From positions 1 through 64,000 of the forward strand of contig DASRFK010000330.1 of assembly GCA_035651635.1 (NCBI GenBank): DNA of 64,000 nucleotides, in the 5' to 3' direction. This DNA is from JANXQE01 sp035651635 (GTDB lineage: Bacteria > Verrucomicrobiota > Verrucomicrobiia > Limisphaerales > UBA8199). Of this stretch, positions 53,401 to 61,937 are shown piece by piece. The notes below the pieces were generated by a model. The model saw only the letters and a list, made by a program, of their open reading frames with translations, was not told the origin of the DNA and did no database searches. A program made the translations under genes and the position numbers. Every line of letters begins with the position of its first letter. Position 1 is the first letter of the stretch.

Positions 53401-54265
53401 CCTGCGCTACATTGAAATCCTGGGCGAAGTGAAACAGCCCCGGAGCCGGCCGCTCCTGCTCAAGCTCATTTCGAACCAGGTAGACCGATCCCTCCACAAG
53501 GCAGCCCTGACAGCGCTACAACAGTTCGATGAACCTGGCATAGCCTCGCAGGTGCTGGCGGAATTCGATTCCCTCGATCCAGACGCTCACACCGCCGCGC
53601 TTAGCTTGCTTTCGAGCCGCCCCGAGTGGTCGTTGCAACTGCTCCAGGCTGTCGATGCAGGACGCCTTCCGGCTTCGACCATCACGCCGGATGCGGTGCA
53701 AAAGATGAAAACCTACCCGGATCCCCGCCTGGCGCAATTACTGCGCAAGAATTGTCCGCAAGAGCGCCTGCCTACCACCGCCGAAATGCAGCAGCAAATC
53801 CACCAGTTCGCCTCCACGATCCGAGGCGGGGGAGGCGATCCGTACGAGGGCAGAAAGCTTTTTAGTATGAGTTGCGGCTTGTGCCACAGGCTCTTTGGGC
53901 AAGGAGCCCAGATCGGTCCGGACCTCACTCCGTACAAGCGCGACGACCTCGAGACCATGCTGCTCAACGTGGTGAATCCGAATGCCGAGATCCGCGAAGG
54001 CTACGAGACCTACCTCGTCAGCACAAAAGATGGCCGCACCCTCTCGGGATTTCTGGCCGACAAAGACAACCGCGTGGTGGTGCTGCGCGGTCTCGACGGC
54101 GTGAACCAGATTTTGCCCCAGGACCAAATCAAGGAAATGAAATCAACGGGCGCGTCGCTGATGCCGCAAGGTCTGCTTAGCGCACTGAGTGAGCAACAAC
54201 TCCGCGATCTCTTCGCGTATCTTCAGAGTGCCCAGCCGCTGGTCGGCGAACCGCCGCGAAGATGA
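50444..54265 (+). CDS. ThuA, beta-propeller, HEAT and heme-binding CxxCH fusion protein (PVC type)
   Basis: The 1273-residue secreted protein has a signal peptide and then a ThuA-like domain (about 40-270, VFVIGENEYHTWETL). A membrane-bound-dehydrogenase-like beta-propeller follows (about 310-690, with RGRGGVWVLNPPYLLFYPD and ADWYDGQINHYRNHQG), then a helical HEAT-like stretch (about 700-1120) and a C-terminal cytochrome c domain with the heme motif CGLCH (C1144, C1147 and H1148). PVC bacteria have many such proteins, linked to sugar degradation. It is the first of four closely spaced genes up to 59296; a start at 50459 is also possible. Confidence 0.88.
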   Translation: MRARSMTARINSTQFTLLCCLALNCVLLRRPVLAANSPSLPSPHVVFVIGENEYHTWETLPEFARKELAAQRLTSSFVMASPKEHDNNFTNFAAIKDADLLFISVRRRTPPTEMMSLIRAHLAAGKPLLGIRTASHAFGADPPDNAHEGWRTFDRDILGCSYQDHYNNTGTNAPATLVQVLPDRPHPILTGIPAHPLRVTSHLYKSRDLGPTVTALMNGHVEGRAESEPVAWVNTDRDRRVFYTSLGSLDDFNQPFFRRLLLNAVLWSLGRPVPTQTASAPDALEAPTATTSTGVNPTQNLPQAAPLSPAESAARFKVADDLQIDQVLAEPEVRQPVFLNFDERGRMWVVEYLQYPFPAGLKMLSHDSFWRAVYDKVPPPPPHQFVGADKICIYEDVDGTGRFTKQKTFVEGLNITTAVTRGRGGVWVLNPPYLLFYPDRNNDDIPDGDPEVRLSGFGLEDTHSVVNSLRWGPDGWLYGCQGSTVTARVVRPGLDKEPIAYTMGQQIWRYHPETKRFEVFAEGGGNAFGCEIDAQGRIFSGHNGGDTRGFHYMQGAYLQKGFDKHGPLSNPYAFGFFPPMPHPAVDRFTHNFIIYDGGALPAQYNGKLFGIEPLQGRVVQTDIEPDGSTFKTWDINYPVTTTDQWFRPVDIKLGPDGAIYIADWYDGQINHYRNHQGQIDKSNGRIYRLRAKDAKPIAPFDLGKLSSTELISYLGHTNKWFRQQTLRLLGDRKDKTLAPLLNDMVQTNRGQLALESFWALNLSGGFDDALALKTLSHPDPFVRLWTVRLLGDECKVSTKLAPKLAVLAATESDVEVRAQLACSAKRLPAGQALPIVRSLLGHDEDTTEKRLPLLIWWAIEAHCESNRAAVVDLFRDRAIWRLPLAQQHILSRLMQRFAMAGTRQDLITCAQLLRLSPGPEQTARLMAGFELAFKGRSLAELPDELAEAIGKTGGESVILGVRRGDSAAIDVALQVVSDPKQSTEQRLRYIEILGEVKQPRSRPLLLKLISNQVDRSLHKAALTALQQFDEPGIASQVLAEFDSLDPDAHTAALSLLSSRPEWSLQLLQAVDAGRLPASTITPDAVQKMKTYPDPRLAQLLRKNCPQERLPTTAEMQQQIHQFASTIRGGGGDPYEGRKLFSMSCGLCHRLFGQGAQIGPDLTPYKRDDLETMLLNVVNPNAEIREGYETYLVSTKDGRTLSGFLADKDNRVVVLRGLDGVNQILPQDQIKEMKSTGASLMPQGLLSALSEQQLRDLFAYLQSAQPLVGEPPRR

Positions 54266-54370
54266 TGGCCGCCGAGAAGCACAAAAGGCGCAAAATGGGA
54301 TTGACCGGTTGTGGTCGGGCACACAATTCATGAATCGCAACCGGCGTCTCAACGTCCATTCTGCACTGCC

Positions 54371-56242
54371 ATGATCCGCTTCGTTGTCATTTTGGCCGCG
54401 CTGGGCTTTGTGCGCGCTTCGATCCCAGCCGAAGTCCCCGCTGATCATTTCCAAGTTAAAGTCCGGCCGCTCTTGGAAGAATATTGCCTCAAATGCCACA
54501 ACCCCACAAAAGCCAAGGGGGGTATTAACTTGGCCGCATTTACAAATGTCGTTTCGGTCTATCGCGAGCCGGAGGTTTGGCAGAAGGTGCTCGCCAAAGT
54601 TCAGGCAAACGAAATGCCGCCCGAAGGCAAGCCGCAGCCCACCGATACTCAGCGCTCCGCGCTGACCAACTGGGTTCACCAAAGTCTGCAGGACCTCGAG
54701 GAAGGCCGCTTCGCGGCCGACCCGGGCCGCGTCCTCATTCACCGGCTGAGCAAAACCGAATACAACTGCACCATCCGCGACCTCCTCGGCGTTGATAGCA
54801 ACCCCGCCGATAATTTCCCGACTGAAGGTGGAGGCGGAGGCGGGTTCGATAATAATGCCGATACTTTGTTTATTCCGCCGATTCTGATGGAACGGTACCT
54901 GGCCGCGGCCACCACCCTCGTCGAGCAAGTGCCCAAAGAAAGGATCTTCTTCACCAAAAAAAACTGGTTCGAGTCGGAGCGCGCCGCGGCAAAAAGAATC
55001 CTCGCGCATTTCGGGATGCGGGGATTTCGCCGGCCGCTTGAGCCCGGTGAACTCGACCGGTTAATGCTGATTTACGATCGAACGAGAGAGAAAAAGCGCG
55101 ATTTCGCTGCGGGGGTCAAAGCGGCGCTGACCGGGATCCTGGTTTCGCCGAATTTCCTGTTCCGGGTCGAAACCGATCAGGAGCGTGACGGCGCGTATCG
55201 CGTTTCGGACTACGAGTTGGCCAGCCGGCTTTCCTATTTCCTGTGGTCGTCCATGCCCGACGAGGAATTGTTCCGTTGGGCCGGCGCGAACCAGTTGCAC
55301 GAGCCAAAGATGCTCGAGCAGCAGGTCGCTCGGATGATCCGGGACCCGAAATCAAGAGTGTTTACCGAAAGCTTTGCCAGCCAGTGGCTGCGCGTGCGCG
55401 AACTCAGAACAGCCGCCCAGCCCGATCCCAACCGTTTTCCGAACTTCACCCCGGCATTGCGCGACGCCATGTACCGGGAGGTGGTCGATTTCTTCGATTC
55501 CGTCCTGCGAGAGGACGCCAGCCTGCTGGGCCTGCTCTCAGCCGATTATACTTTCGTTAACTCGAGTCTGGCGAAGCTTTACGGTATTGATGGCGTGGAG
55601 GGAGAACAATTCCGGCGGGTCAAACTGGCCGATGACAAGCGCGGGGGTCTCCTTGGCATGGCCGCCGTGCTCACACTGACGTCCTATCCGCAGCGGACCA
55701 GCCCCGTTCTGCGTGGGAAGTGGGTGCTGGAAGAAATCCTCGGCACACCGCCGCCGCCGCCACCACCCCTGGTCAAAAGTTTGCCGCCCGACGATTCGCC
55801 GGTCGACGGCCTGACTCTGCGGCAACAACTGGAAAAACATCGCGCGCAACCGGAATGCGCGGCTTGCCACGTCCGGATGGACCCATTGGGTTTTGGATTG
55901 GAAAACTTCGACCCCATCGGTGCCTGGCGAGCCAGGATTGGCAATCAGCCTGTAGACGCTTCCGGCGTGCTGCCCGACGGTGAAAAATTTGAAGGTCCGG
56001 CTCAGCTGAAAAAAGTCCTGCTTGGCCGGAAAGAGGAATTTATTCGCAACCTAACCCGCAAAATGCTAGCCTTTGCCTTGGGCCGCGGCCTGGAGTATTA
56101 CGACACGCCGGCGGTCAACCGGATCACAAAAGCTTTGGCCAGCCATGACTATCGAAGCTCGGTCTTGATTTCACAAATCGTCCAAAGCTTTCCCTTCGAG
56201 TATCGGCGCAACGCGCCGGTTCTGCAGTCGGCCAAGAATTGA
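54371..56242 (+). CDS. DUF1592-family (PSD) cytochrome-like protein
   Basis: The 623-residue secreted protein has a signal peptide and an early heme motif EEYCLKCHN (C39, C42 and H43). The DUF1587/1592/1588/1585 series follows, with LIHRLSKTEYNCTIRDLLGVD, SYFLWSSMPDEELFRWA, RTSPVLRGKWVLEEILG and RKMLAFALGRGLEYYD. A second cysteine pair, CAACHVRMDPLGFGLENFD, lies late in the protein. The start at 54371 follows the signal peptide. It is followed four bases later by the DUF1552 gene, a coupling common in this phylum. Confidence 0.9.
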   Translation: MIRFVVILAALGFVRASIPAEVPADHFQVKVRPLLEEYCLKCHNPTKAKGGINLAAFTNVVSVYREPEVWQKVLAKVQANEMPPEGKPQPTDTQRSALTNWVHQSLQDLEEGRFAADPGRVLIHRLSKTEYNCTIRDLLGVDSNPADNFPTEGGGGGGFDNNADTLFIPPILMERYLAAATTLVEQVPKERIFFTKKNWFESERAAAKRILAHFGMRGFRRPLEPGELDRLMLIYDRTREKKRDFAAGVKAALTGILVSPNFLFRVETDQERDGAYRVSDYELASRLSYFLWSSMPDEELFRWAGANQLHEPKMLEQQVARMIRDPKSRVFTESFASQWLRVRELRTAAQPDPNRFPNFTPALRDAMYREVVDFFDSVLREDASLLGLLSADYTFVNSSLAKLYGIDGVEGEQFRRVKLADDKRGGLLGMAAVLTLTSYPQRTSPVLRGKWVLEEILGTPPPPPPPLVKSLPPDDSPVDGLTLRQQLEKHRAQPECAACHVRMDPLGFGLENFDPIGAWRARIGNQPVDASGVLPDGEKFEGPAQLKKVLLGRKEEFIRNLTRKMLAFALGRGLEYYDTPAVNRITKALASHDYRSSVLISQIVQSFPFEYRRNAPVLQSAKN

Positions 56243-56246
56243 GCAT

Positions 56247-57665
56247 ATGAAGAACTGGCAGATCTCCCGGCGCGCCATGCTCAAAGGCATGGGTGCAATG
56301 TTAAGCCTTCCCTTATTGGAAGCGATGGGACCATTGCGCACGCTAGCGGGCCCCGATGGTCGCAAGTACCCCGTGCGCCTGGGCGTGCTGTACATGCCCA
56401 ATGGAGTCAATCCGCACGCCTGGACGCCCAAAGGCGCTGGGGCGGACTTTAAGCTCTCGCCGATTCTCGAACCGCTCAACAATGTTAAGAACAAGGTCCT
56501 GGTGCTCACCGAGTTGATGAATGCCGCGACGGACACCGGGGACGGTCACTACGTCAAAACCGCGGCTTTTCTCACCGGCACCACCATCACGCGCACTACC
56601 GGCAGCGATTTGCGTTGCGGCGCTATCTCGATGGACCAGGTCGCAGCTCAGCACATTGGCAATCTTACCCCTCTGCCCTCGCTCGAATTGGGCATCGAAC
56701 CGGTCACGACCGGTGTTGATACCAACGTGGGATATACCCGCCTCTACGGTGCGCACATTTCCTGGAATACACCCACCACACCCCTGGCCAAGGAAATCAA
56801 CCCCCAGCTCGCCTTCGATCGCCTGTTTCGCACTCCGGCCGCAGAAAACCAGGCCGGAGCCACCGACCGGAGTGTAGTGGACCTGGTCCTGGAAGATGCC
56901 AGGCGTTTGAAAGCAAAAGTGGGCAAAGCCGATCAGGCCAAGGTGAATGAATATCTCGAAGCCGTGCGCGCTGTCGAACGCCGCATCGAATTCGACGCCA
57001 AACGAAAAACGGCTGAATACAGCGAAGATCCTCTCGTGCGGCGCGAGATCGACAAACTCGGCAAGCGCATCAAAGATTTCTACGCCGACCCGGCCCAGGC
57101 CAGTGAACGTTCAGGCGACCATACCGAGCACGTACGGCTGATGCTCGACCTGATGGTCCTGGCTTTTTGGAGCGATTCGACCCGCATTTCGACGTTCATG
57201 TTCGGCAATGCCGTGAGCAATAAGAACTTTTCATTCCTGGAAGGCGTCCGCGGTGCGCATCATGAGATGTCACACCATGAGAACAAAGGCGACAAACTCG
57301 AACAGTACAAACTGATTAACCGATGGCACCTCGCCCAGACCGCTTACATCCTTGAGAAAATGGAATCCATCAAGGAAGGCGAAGGCACTTTGCTGGATAA
57401 TTCCATGGTACTGTTCGGCGCCGGCATGCGGGATGGCAATGCCCACAACCCACACAACCTTCCCCTGGTTCTCGCTGGTCGTGGCGGCGGCACCATCGCC
57501 TCGGGCCGTCACCTGGCTTATCCCCAAAACACACCGTTATGTAATCTCTACCAGTCCATGCTTCGCCGACTGGGCGCTCCCGTCGAGCGCTTTTCGGATA
57601 GCACCGGCGAATTAGCCGGCCTGGAAGACCCAGCCTTTGCCGGGTCCGGCCAGGCTGACGTGTAG
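56247..57665 (+). CDS. DUF1552-family exported protein
   Basis: The 472-residue protein has a Tat-like start (MKNWQISRRAMLKGMGAML). Its body contains YMPNGVNPHAWTPKGAGAD, LTELMNAATDTGDGHYVKTA and VLFGAGMRDGNAHNPHNLPL, features of DUF1552 proteins related to sulfatase/phosphatase-like folds. It pairs with the DUF1592 protein, as seen throughout planctomycetes and verrucomicrobia, and may act as its partner in an exported degradation system. Confidence 0.9.
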   Translation: MKNWQISRRAMLKGMGAMLSLPLLEAMGPLRTLAGPDGRKYPVRLGVLYMPNGVNPHAWTPKGAGADFKLSPILEPLNNVKNKVLVLTELMNAATDTGDGHYVKTAAFLTGTTITRTTGSDLRCGAISMDQVAAQHIGNLTPLPSLELGIEPVTTGVDTNVGYTRLYGAHISWNTPTTPLAKEINPQLAFDRLFRTPAAENQAGATDRSVVDLVLEDARRLKAKVGKADQAKVNEYLEAVRAVERRIEFDAKRKTAEYSEDPLVRREIDKLGKRIKDFYADPAQASERSGDHTEHVRLMLDLMVLAFWSDSTRISTFMFGNAVSNKNFSFLEGVRGAHHEMSHHENKGDKLEQYKLINRWHLAQTAYILEKMESIKEGEGTLLDNSMVLFGAGMRDGNAHNPHNLPLVLAGRGGGTIASGRHLAYPQNTPLCNLYQSMLRRLGAPVERFSDSTGELAGLEDPAFAGSGQADV

Positions 57666-57670
57666 CGATT

Positions 57671-59296
57671 ATGAAACGGATCACTCGGCGTCGATTCCTT
57701 CAGCAAACAACTATCGCCGGAGCCGCCGTTGCCGCGATTCCCGCGCTCCGCGCGGCCGCGCCGCAATCCGGCATCGACATTCTCCTTGATGAACCGATCG
57801 GGACCATCTCGCCGGATCTGTACGGACATTTCACCGAGCACATCGGAGGGGTCATTTATGACGGCATCTGGGTCGGACCGGATTCACCGGTGCCCAACCA
57901 GGGCGGAATTCGGACTGCGCTGGTCGAGCATATGCGCCGCATCAAGCCCTCGGTGGTGCGCTGGCCAGGCGGCTGCTTCGCCGACAGCTATAATTGGCGG
58001 GACGGAATCGGCCCCGCGGCGCAAAGGCCGCGGCGAACCAATTTCTGGATCAATGACAGTTTCCTGCGCGACGCGCCGGACGGCCCCGCCAAGTATGAGC
58101 CGAACCAGTTCGGCACGAATGAATTCATGCATTTTTGCCGATTGATTGGCGCCCAACCCTACCTGGCCACCAATCTGCGCAGCAACACCGCCCGCGATTT
58201 CGACGACTGGGTCGAATACTGCAATGCCCCCGCCGGCCGGACCACGCTCTCGGACCAGCGCGCCCTGGCGGGCGACGAAAAACCTTTCAACGTGCGCTTC
58301 TGGGGCGTCGGCAATGAGTCCTGGGGTTGCGGCGGCAATTTCACACCCGAAGAATATGCAATGGAATTCCGGCGATTCACCGCCTGGGTCCCGAATTATG
58401 GCGTGCGCCTGGCTTTCATTGGCTCCGGCCCCAACGGCGGTGACCTCGAATGGACGCGACACTTTTTTGCCAAGCTCGCGGAGCGGGATCAAAACCACCT
58501 CGGCTCGATGTACGGCTGGGCGCTGCATTACTATTGCGGCACGGCTGGCAAAGGCGACGCCATCGATTTCACTCAGGCCGATTGGTACGAGTTGCTGGGC
58601 AAAGCACTGCGGATGGAAACGCTCATTAAGGACCATTGGAACGCGATGGGCGGAATCGATACCCGGCACCGGGTCAAACTGGTGGTCGATGAGTGGGGCG
58701 CCTGGCACCGGCCCGGCACCGAGGTGGCCCGCTGGCACTTGTTCGGGCAAACCTCGACCATGCGCGACGCGCTAATTGCCGCTTTGACCCTGGACATTTT
58801 CAATCGGCACGCCGACAAGGTAGCGATGGCCAACGTGGCCCAACTCATCAATAACCTGCACTCGCTGTTCCTGGCACGCGAAGATAAGTTTGTTGTTACC
58901 CCAAATTTCCACGTGTTCGAGATGTACTCGGCGCATCACGATGGCAAATCCCTGCGCACAGTGTGGAATATTCCTGACATTACCTTGGACACAGGCAAAC
59001 CGGGCTCGGTGCCGGCTTTGGCCGGCTCAGCTTCACTTCACGACAAAACTTTGGTGCTGACGGTGGTTAATCCGCACGCGTCCGAACCTCGAGCCGGCCA
59101 AATCAACGTGCGTGGCGCGACTGTGTCCGCGGGGTCAGGTCGAGTCCTGACCGAAAGTGACATTCACGCGCATAACACTTTCGAACAGCCGAACGCGGTG
59201 CAGCCGCGCGATGTCGAGGTCAAAATAGGCGGCCCTGTGTTCACTTATGAGTTTCCACCGGCATCGGTGACAAAACTGGAGTTGGCGTTGGGTTAG
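57671..59296 (+). CDS. Secreted alpha-L-arabinofuranosidase, GH51 type
   Basis: The 541-residue enzyme has a Tat-type signal (RRRFLQQTTIAGAAVAAIP). The GH51 core includes YGHFTEHIGGVIYDGIW, catalytic acid/base E216 (WGVGNESWGCGG) and nucleophile E341 (VVDEWGAWHRPG). The C-terminal beta-domain follows (about 440-541). It removes arabinofuranosyl side chains from arabinoxylan or arabinan. It is the last of the run with the cytochrome/DUF1592/DUF1552 genes, suggesting plant polysaccharide use. Confidence 0.92.
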   Translation: MKRITRRRFLQQTTIAGAAVAAIPALRAAAPQSGIDILLDEPIGTISPDLYGHFTEHIGGVIYDGIWVGPDSPVPNQGGIRTALVEHMRRIKPSVVRWPGGCFADSYNWRDGIGPAAQRPRRTNFWINDSFLRDAPDGPAKYEPNQFGTNEFMHFCRLIGAQPYLATNLRSNTARDFDDWVEYCNAPAGRTTLSDQRALAGDEKPFNVRFWGVGNESWGCGGNFTPEEYAMEFRRFTAWVPNYGVRLAFIGSGPNGGDLEWTRHFFAKLAERDQNHLGSMYGWALHYYCGTAGKGDAIDFTQADWYELLGKALRMETLIKDHWNAMGGIDTRHRVKLVVDEWGAWHRPGTEVARWHLFGQTSTMRDALIAALTLDIFNRHADKVAMANVAQLINNLHSLFLAREDKFVVTPNFHVFEMYSAHHDGKSLRTVWNIPDITLDTGKPGSVPALAGSASLHDKTLVLTVVNPHASEPRAGQINVRGATVSAGSGRVLTESDIHAHNTFEQPNAVQPRDVEVKIGGPVFTYEFPPASVTKLELALG

Positions 59297-59409
59297 TTCT
59301 GCAAGTTCGCGCCTTTCTTGCGCGCACCCGCATAAACGCGGCGTTCCGTGGCAACTGTTGAGTTGCTTTGGGAGGCTCTTTGGCCTTACGGTGAGCACCG
59401 GGTCACGAC

Positions 59410-60282
59410 ATGAAAGTTTATATCAATGGGAAGTACCGCGACGAAGCTGAGGCGACGATCTCGGTGTTCGATCATGGGTTGCTTTACGGCGACGGGATCT
59501 TCGAGGGAATTCGCGCTTACAATGGCCGAGTATTCAAGCTGAAAGAACATATCGATCGGTTGTTCTATTCGGCTAAAGCCATTCTGCTGCAGATACCTAT
59601 GGGCCATGCGGAGGTCATGAAGGCGGTGGTCGACACCTGCCGCCAAAACGAGGTGCGCGACGGGTATATCCGCCTGGTGGTGACCCGCGGCGCCGGCACC
59701 CTCGGTCTCAATCCCAATCGCTGCAAAAATCCTTGCGTAATCATCATTGCGGGTAAGATCCAGCTTTACCCGGCCGAGCTGTACCAGAAAGGGATGGACA
59801 TCATCACGGTGCCCACTGTGCGCAATCTTCACAGCGCCCTTAACCCGGCCATCAAGTCGTTGAATTACCTCAACAACATTCTCGCCAAGATTGAAGCCAA
59901 CAACGCCGGCTGCGAAGAAGCCATTATGCTCAACGGCCAGGGCTTCGTCGCCGAGTGCACTGGCGATAATCTTTTCATCGTGAAAGAGAACCGGCTCTTG
60001 ACTCCGCCTCTGACTGCCGGCGCGCTCTACGGAATTACGCGCCGGGTGGTGCTGGACTTGGCGACTGAGCTCGGGCTTGCGGCCGCCGAAACCGATCTGA
60101 CGCGCTATGACCTGTTCAACGCTGATGAATGTTTCCTGACCGGGACGGGCGCCGAACTGGTCCCGGTCGTGCGCATTGACGGCCGGGTGATCGGCAACGG
60201 CAACCCTGGGCCAATTACCGGGCGTTTGGTCGACCAATACCGCACCTTGACTAAAATGTCAGGCGAGCCAATATACGATTAG
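59410..60282 (+). CDS. ilvE: Branched-chain amino acid aminotransferase
   Basis: The 290-residue fold-type IV PLP enzyme has the PLP lysine K149 (NPAIKSLNYLNNILA), E186 (GFVAECTGDNLF) and the start VYINGKYRDEAEATISVFDHGLLYGDGIFEG, given here in two short parts: VYINGKYRD and SVFDHGLLYGDGIFEGIR. It transaminates leucine, isoleucine and valine with 2-oxoglutarate. D-amino-acid or 4-amino-4-deoxychorismate activity in the same fold is possible but less likely. It is 7 bases upstream of mcsA, probably co-transcribed. Confidence 0.9.
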   Translation: MKVYINGKYRDEAEATISVFDHGLLYGDGIFEGIRAYNGRVFKLKEHIDRLFYSAKAILLQIPMGHAEVMKAVVDTCRQNEVRDGYIRLVVTRGAGTLGLNPNRCKNPCVIIIAGKIQLYPAELYQKGMDIITVPTVRNLHSALNPAIKSLNYLNNILAKIEANNAGCEEAIMLNGQGFVAECTGDNLFIVKENRLLTPPLTAGALYGITRRVVLDLATELGLAAAETDLTRYDLFNADECFLTGTGAELVPVVRIDGRVIGNGNPGPITGRLVDQYRTLTKMSGEPIYD

Positions 60283-60289
60283 AGACTTT

Positions 60290-60799
60290 ATGCTGTGTTG
60301 CATCTGCAAGGAAAAGGAAGCCACCGTGCACCTGACCCAAATCGCCGGGGACAAGATGCAGAAGGTCGACCTTTGCGAGGAATGCGCCAAAACCAAAGGC
60401 GTTAATGATCCCACAGGCTTCTCTCTTGCCGATCTTTTATTGGGTCTTGGTGCCTCGCAGGAAATCGAGCAGGCCGCAGGCGGGTCGGAATTGAAATGCC
60501 CCCGCTGTGGCTTTACGCAGGCAGATTTCAAGAAAGCGGGCCGGCTGGGCTGTCCCGAATGCTACAAAGTATTCTCCGAGCCGCTGGAAGGTTTGGTAAA
60601 AACGATGCACAAAGGCACCCGCCATATTGGCAAAGTGCCCGAAGCCTTCCGGCAGAATCGGGATTTAAACGATCGGCTTAAGGTCCTGCAAAAGCGCTTG
60701 AGTAAGGCCATCGAATCCGAAGATTTTGAAGAGGCCGCCATCCTGCGCGACGAAATCAAGCAAACCTCCGCGCGGTTAAGCAGCCCGGCCGCTTCCTGA
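60290..60799 (+). CDS. mcsA: McsA, zinc-finger activator of the McsB arginine kinase
   Basis: The 169-residue protein has four CxxC pairs (C3-C6, C29-C32, C70-C73 and C88-C91), which bind zinc, and a C-terminal UvrB/UvrC-type UVR motif (about 125-165, RLKVLQKRLSKAIESEDFEE). In Bacillus, McsA binds and activates McsB and joins ClpC. The gene ends five bases before mcsB and is followed by clpC, the same order as the Bacillus operon without ctsR. Confidence 0.9.
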   Translation: MLCCICKEKEATVHLTQIAGDKMQKVDLCEECAKTKGVNDPTGFSLADLLLGLGASQEIEQAAGGSELKCPRCGFTQADFKKAGRLGCPECYKVFSEPLEGLVKTMHKGTRHIGKVPEAFRQNRDLNDRLKVLQKRLSKAIESEDFEEAAILRDEIKQTSARLSSPAAS

Positions 60800-60804
60800 C
60801 TTTC

Positions 60805-61911
60805 ATGGATATCCATTCTTTCCTGGTACCCCCCGCTGACACAGCTCGGCGCAAGGGGCCGCATGACCGCATCGTCATGTCCAGCAGAGTCCGGCTGGCT
60901 CGTAATCTCAAGGATGCGGCTTTTCCTGGTTGGGCCAAAAAACCCGAACGAATACGGGTGTTGGAGCTGATCCGCCCCGCCGTCGAAGGATTGCCCGAGA
61001 TGAAAGAAGCTTTCTCGGAAACGATGGACAGCCTTTCGGCGCTGGACAAGCAGATCCTGGTCGAGCGTCATTTGATCAGCCGGGAGCACGCCGCCAAGAG
61101 CGCGGGCAGTGGCCTGGTCCTCAATAAAGACGAGACCCTCTGCTTCATGATTAATGAGGAGGACCATCTGCGCATGCAAGCCCTGCGGCCGGGCCTGCAA
61201 CTCAGGCAGGCTTGGTCGGCTATTGACCAGGCCGATTCCGCCCTCGAAAAGAGGCTCGAATACGCCTTTAACCCCGAAATGGGCTACCTAACGGCTTGCC
61301 CTACCAATATAGGAACGGGGATTAGAGTCAGTGCCATGCTGCATTTGCCCGGCTTGGTGCTGGGCGAGCAAATCAATCCTATCATCCAGTCCGTTAATAA
61401 GTTAGGCTTGGCTGTCCGTGGCCTTTATGGGGAGGGGACTGAGGCGCTAGGCAATGTTTTCCAGGTTTCCAACCAGATGACACTCGGTGAATCGGAGAGC
61501 GCCATTGTCGAGCGCTTGGAGAAGGTCCTGGCCCAGATTATCGAGCATGAAGAGAATGCTCGGGGCAGTTTGCTCGAGAAAAAGCCCAAAATGGTGTTCA
61601 ACCATATTGGCCGGGCGTACGGGATTCTGGCCAATGCCCACAGTATCTCGTCAAAAGAGACGATGAACCTGCTGTCGCTGATGAGGCTGGGCATTGACGT
61701 AGGTTTATTCCCCGGGGTAGAAAGATCGTTAGTAGACGAGCTGTTCATTTTGACGCAGCCGGCGCACTTGCAGAAACAACATTCCGAGAAGCTTTCGGCG
61801 GAGGAACGCGACTTGCTGCGAGCAGACATGGTTCGTGAACGGCTTAAACCGGTCAGCCGGCCTATTTCCAAACCGCCGCCGCCGCCGGGCGCCGGATTGG
61901 ACAAACAGTGA
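60805..61911 (+). CDS. mcsB: McsB, protein arginine kinase
   Basis: The 368-residue kinase phosphorylates arginine residues of proteins to mark them for ClpCP. It belongs to the ATP:guanido phosphotransferase family, with SSRVRLARN (26-34), the catalytic NEEDH (117-121) and the ACPTNIGTGIR segment with C165. Length is normal for the family. It shares an operon with mcsA and clpC. No arginine phosphatase (YwlE) gene lies in the window. Confidence 0.94.
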   Translation: MDIHSFLVPPADTARRKGPHDRIVMSSRVRLARNLKDAAFPGWAKKPERIRVLELIRPAVEGLPEMKEAFSETMDSLSALDKQILVERHLISREHAAKSAGSGLVLNKDETLCFMINEEDHLRMQALRPGLQLRQAWSAIDQADSALEKRLEYAFNPEMGYLTACPTNIGTGIRVSAMLHLPGLVLGEQINPIIQSVNKLGLAVRGLYGEGTEALGNVFQVSNQMTLGESESAIVERLEKVLAQIIEHEENARGSLLEKKPKMVFNHIGRAYGILANAHSISSKETMNLLSLMRLGIDVGLFPGVERSLVDELFILTQPAHLQKQHSEKLSAEERDLLRADMVRERLKPVSRPISKPPPPPGAGLDKQ

Positions 61912-61937
61912 TACTGATTGCACTTTAAACTGTAGTT

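Noticed and set aside
54143..55009. 288-residue minus-strand frame over the DUF1592 gene start
   Set aside because: It is antisense to two strongly supported genes and has no domain.
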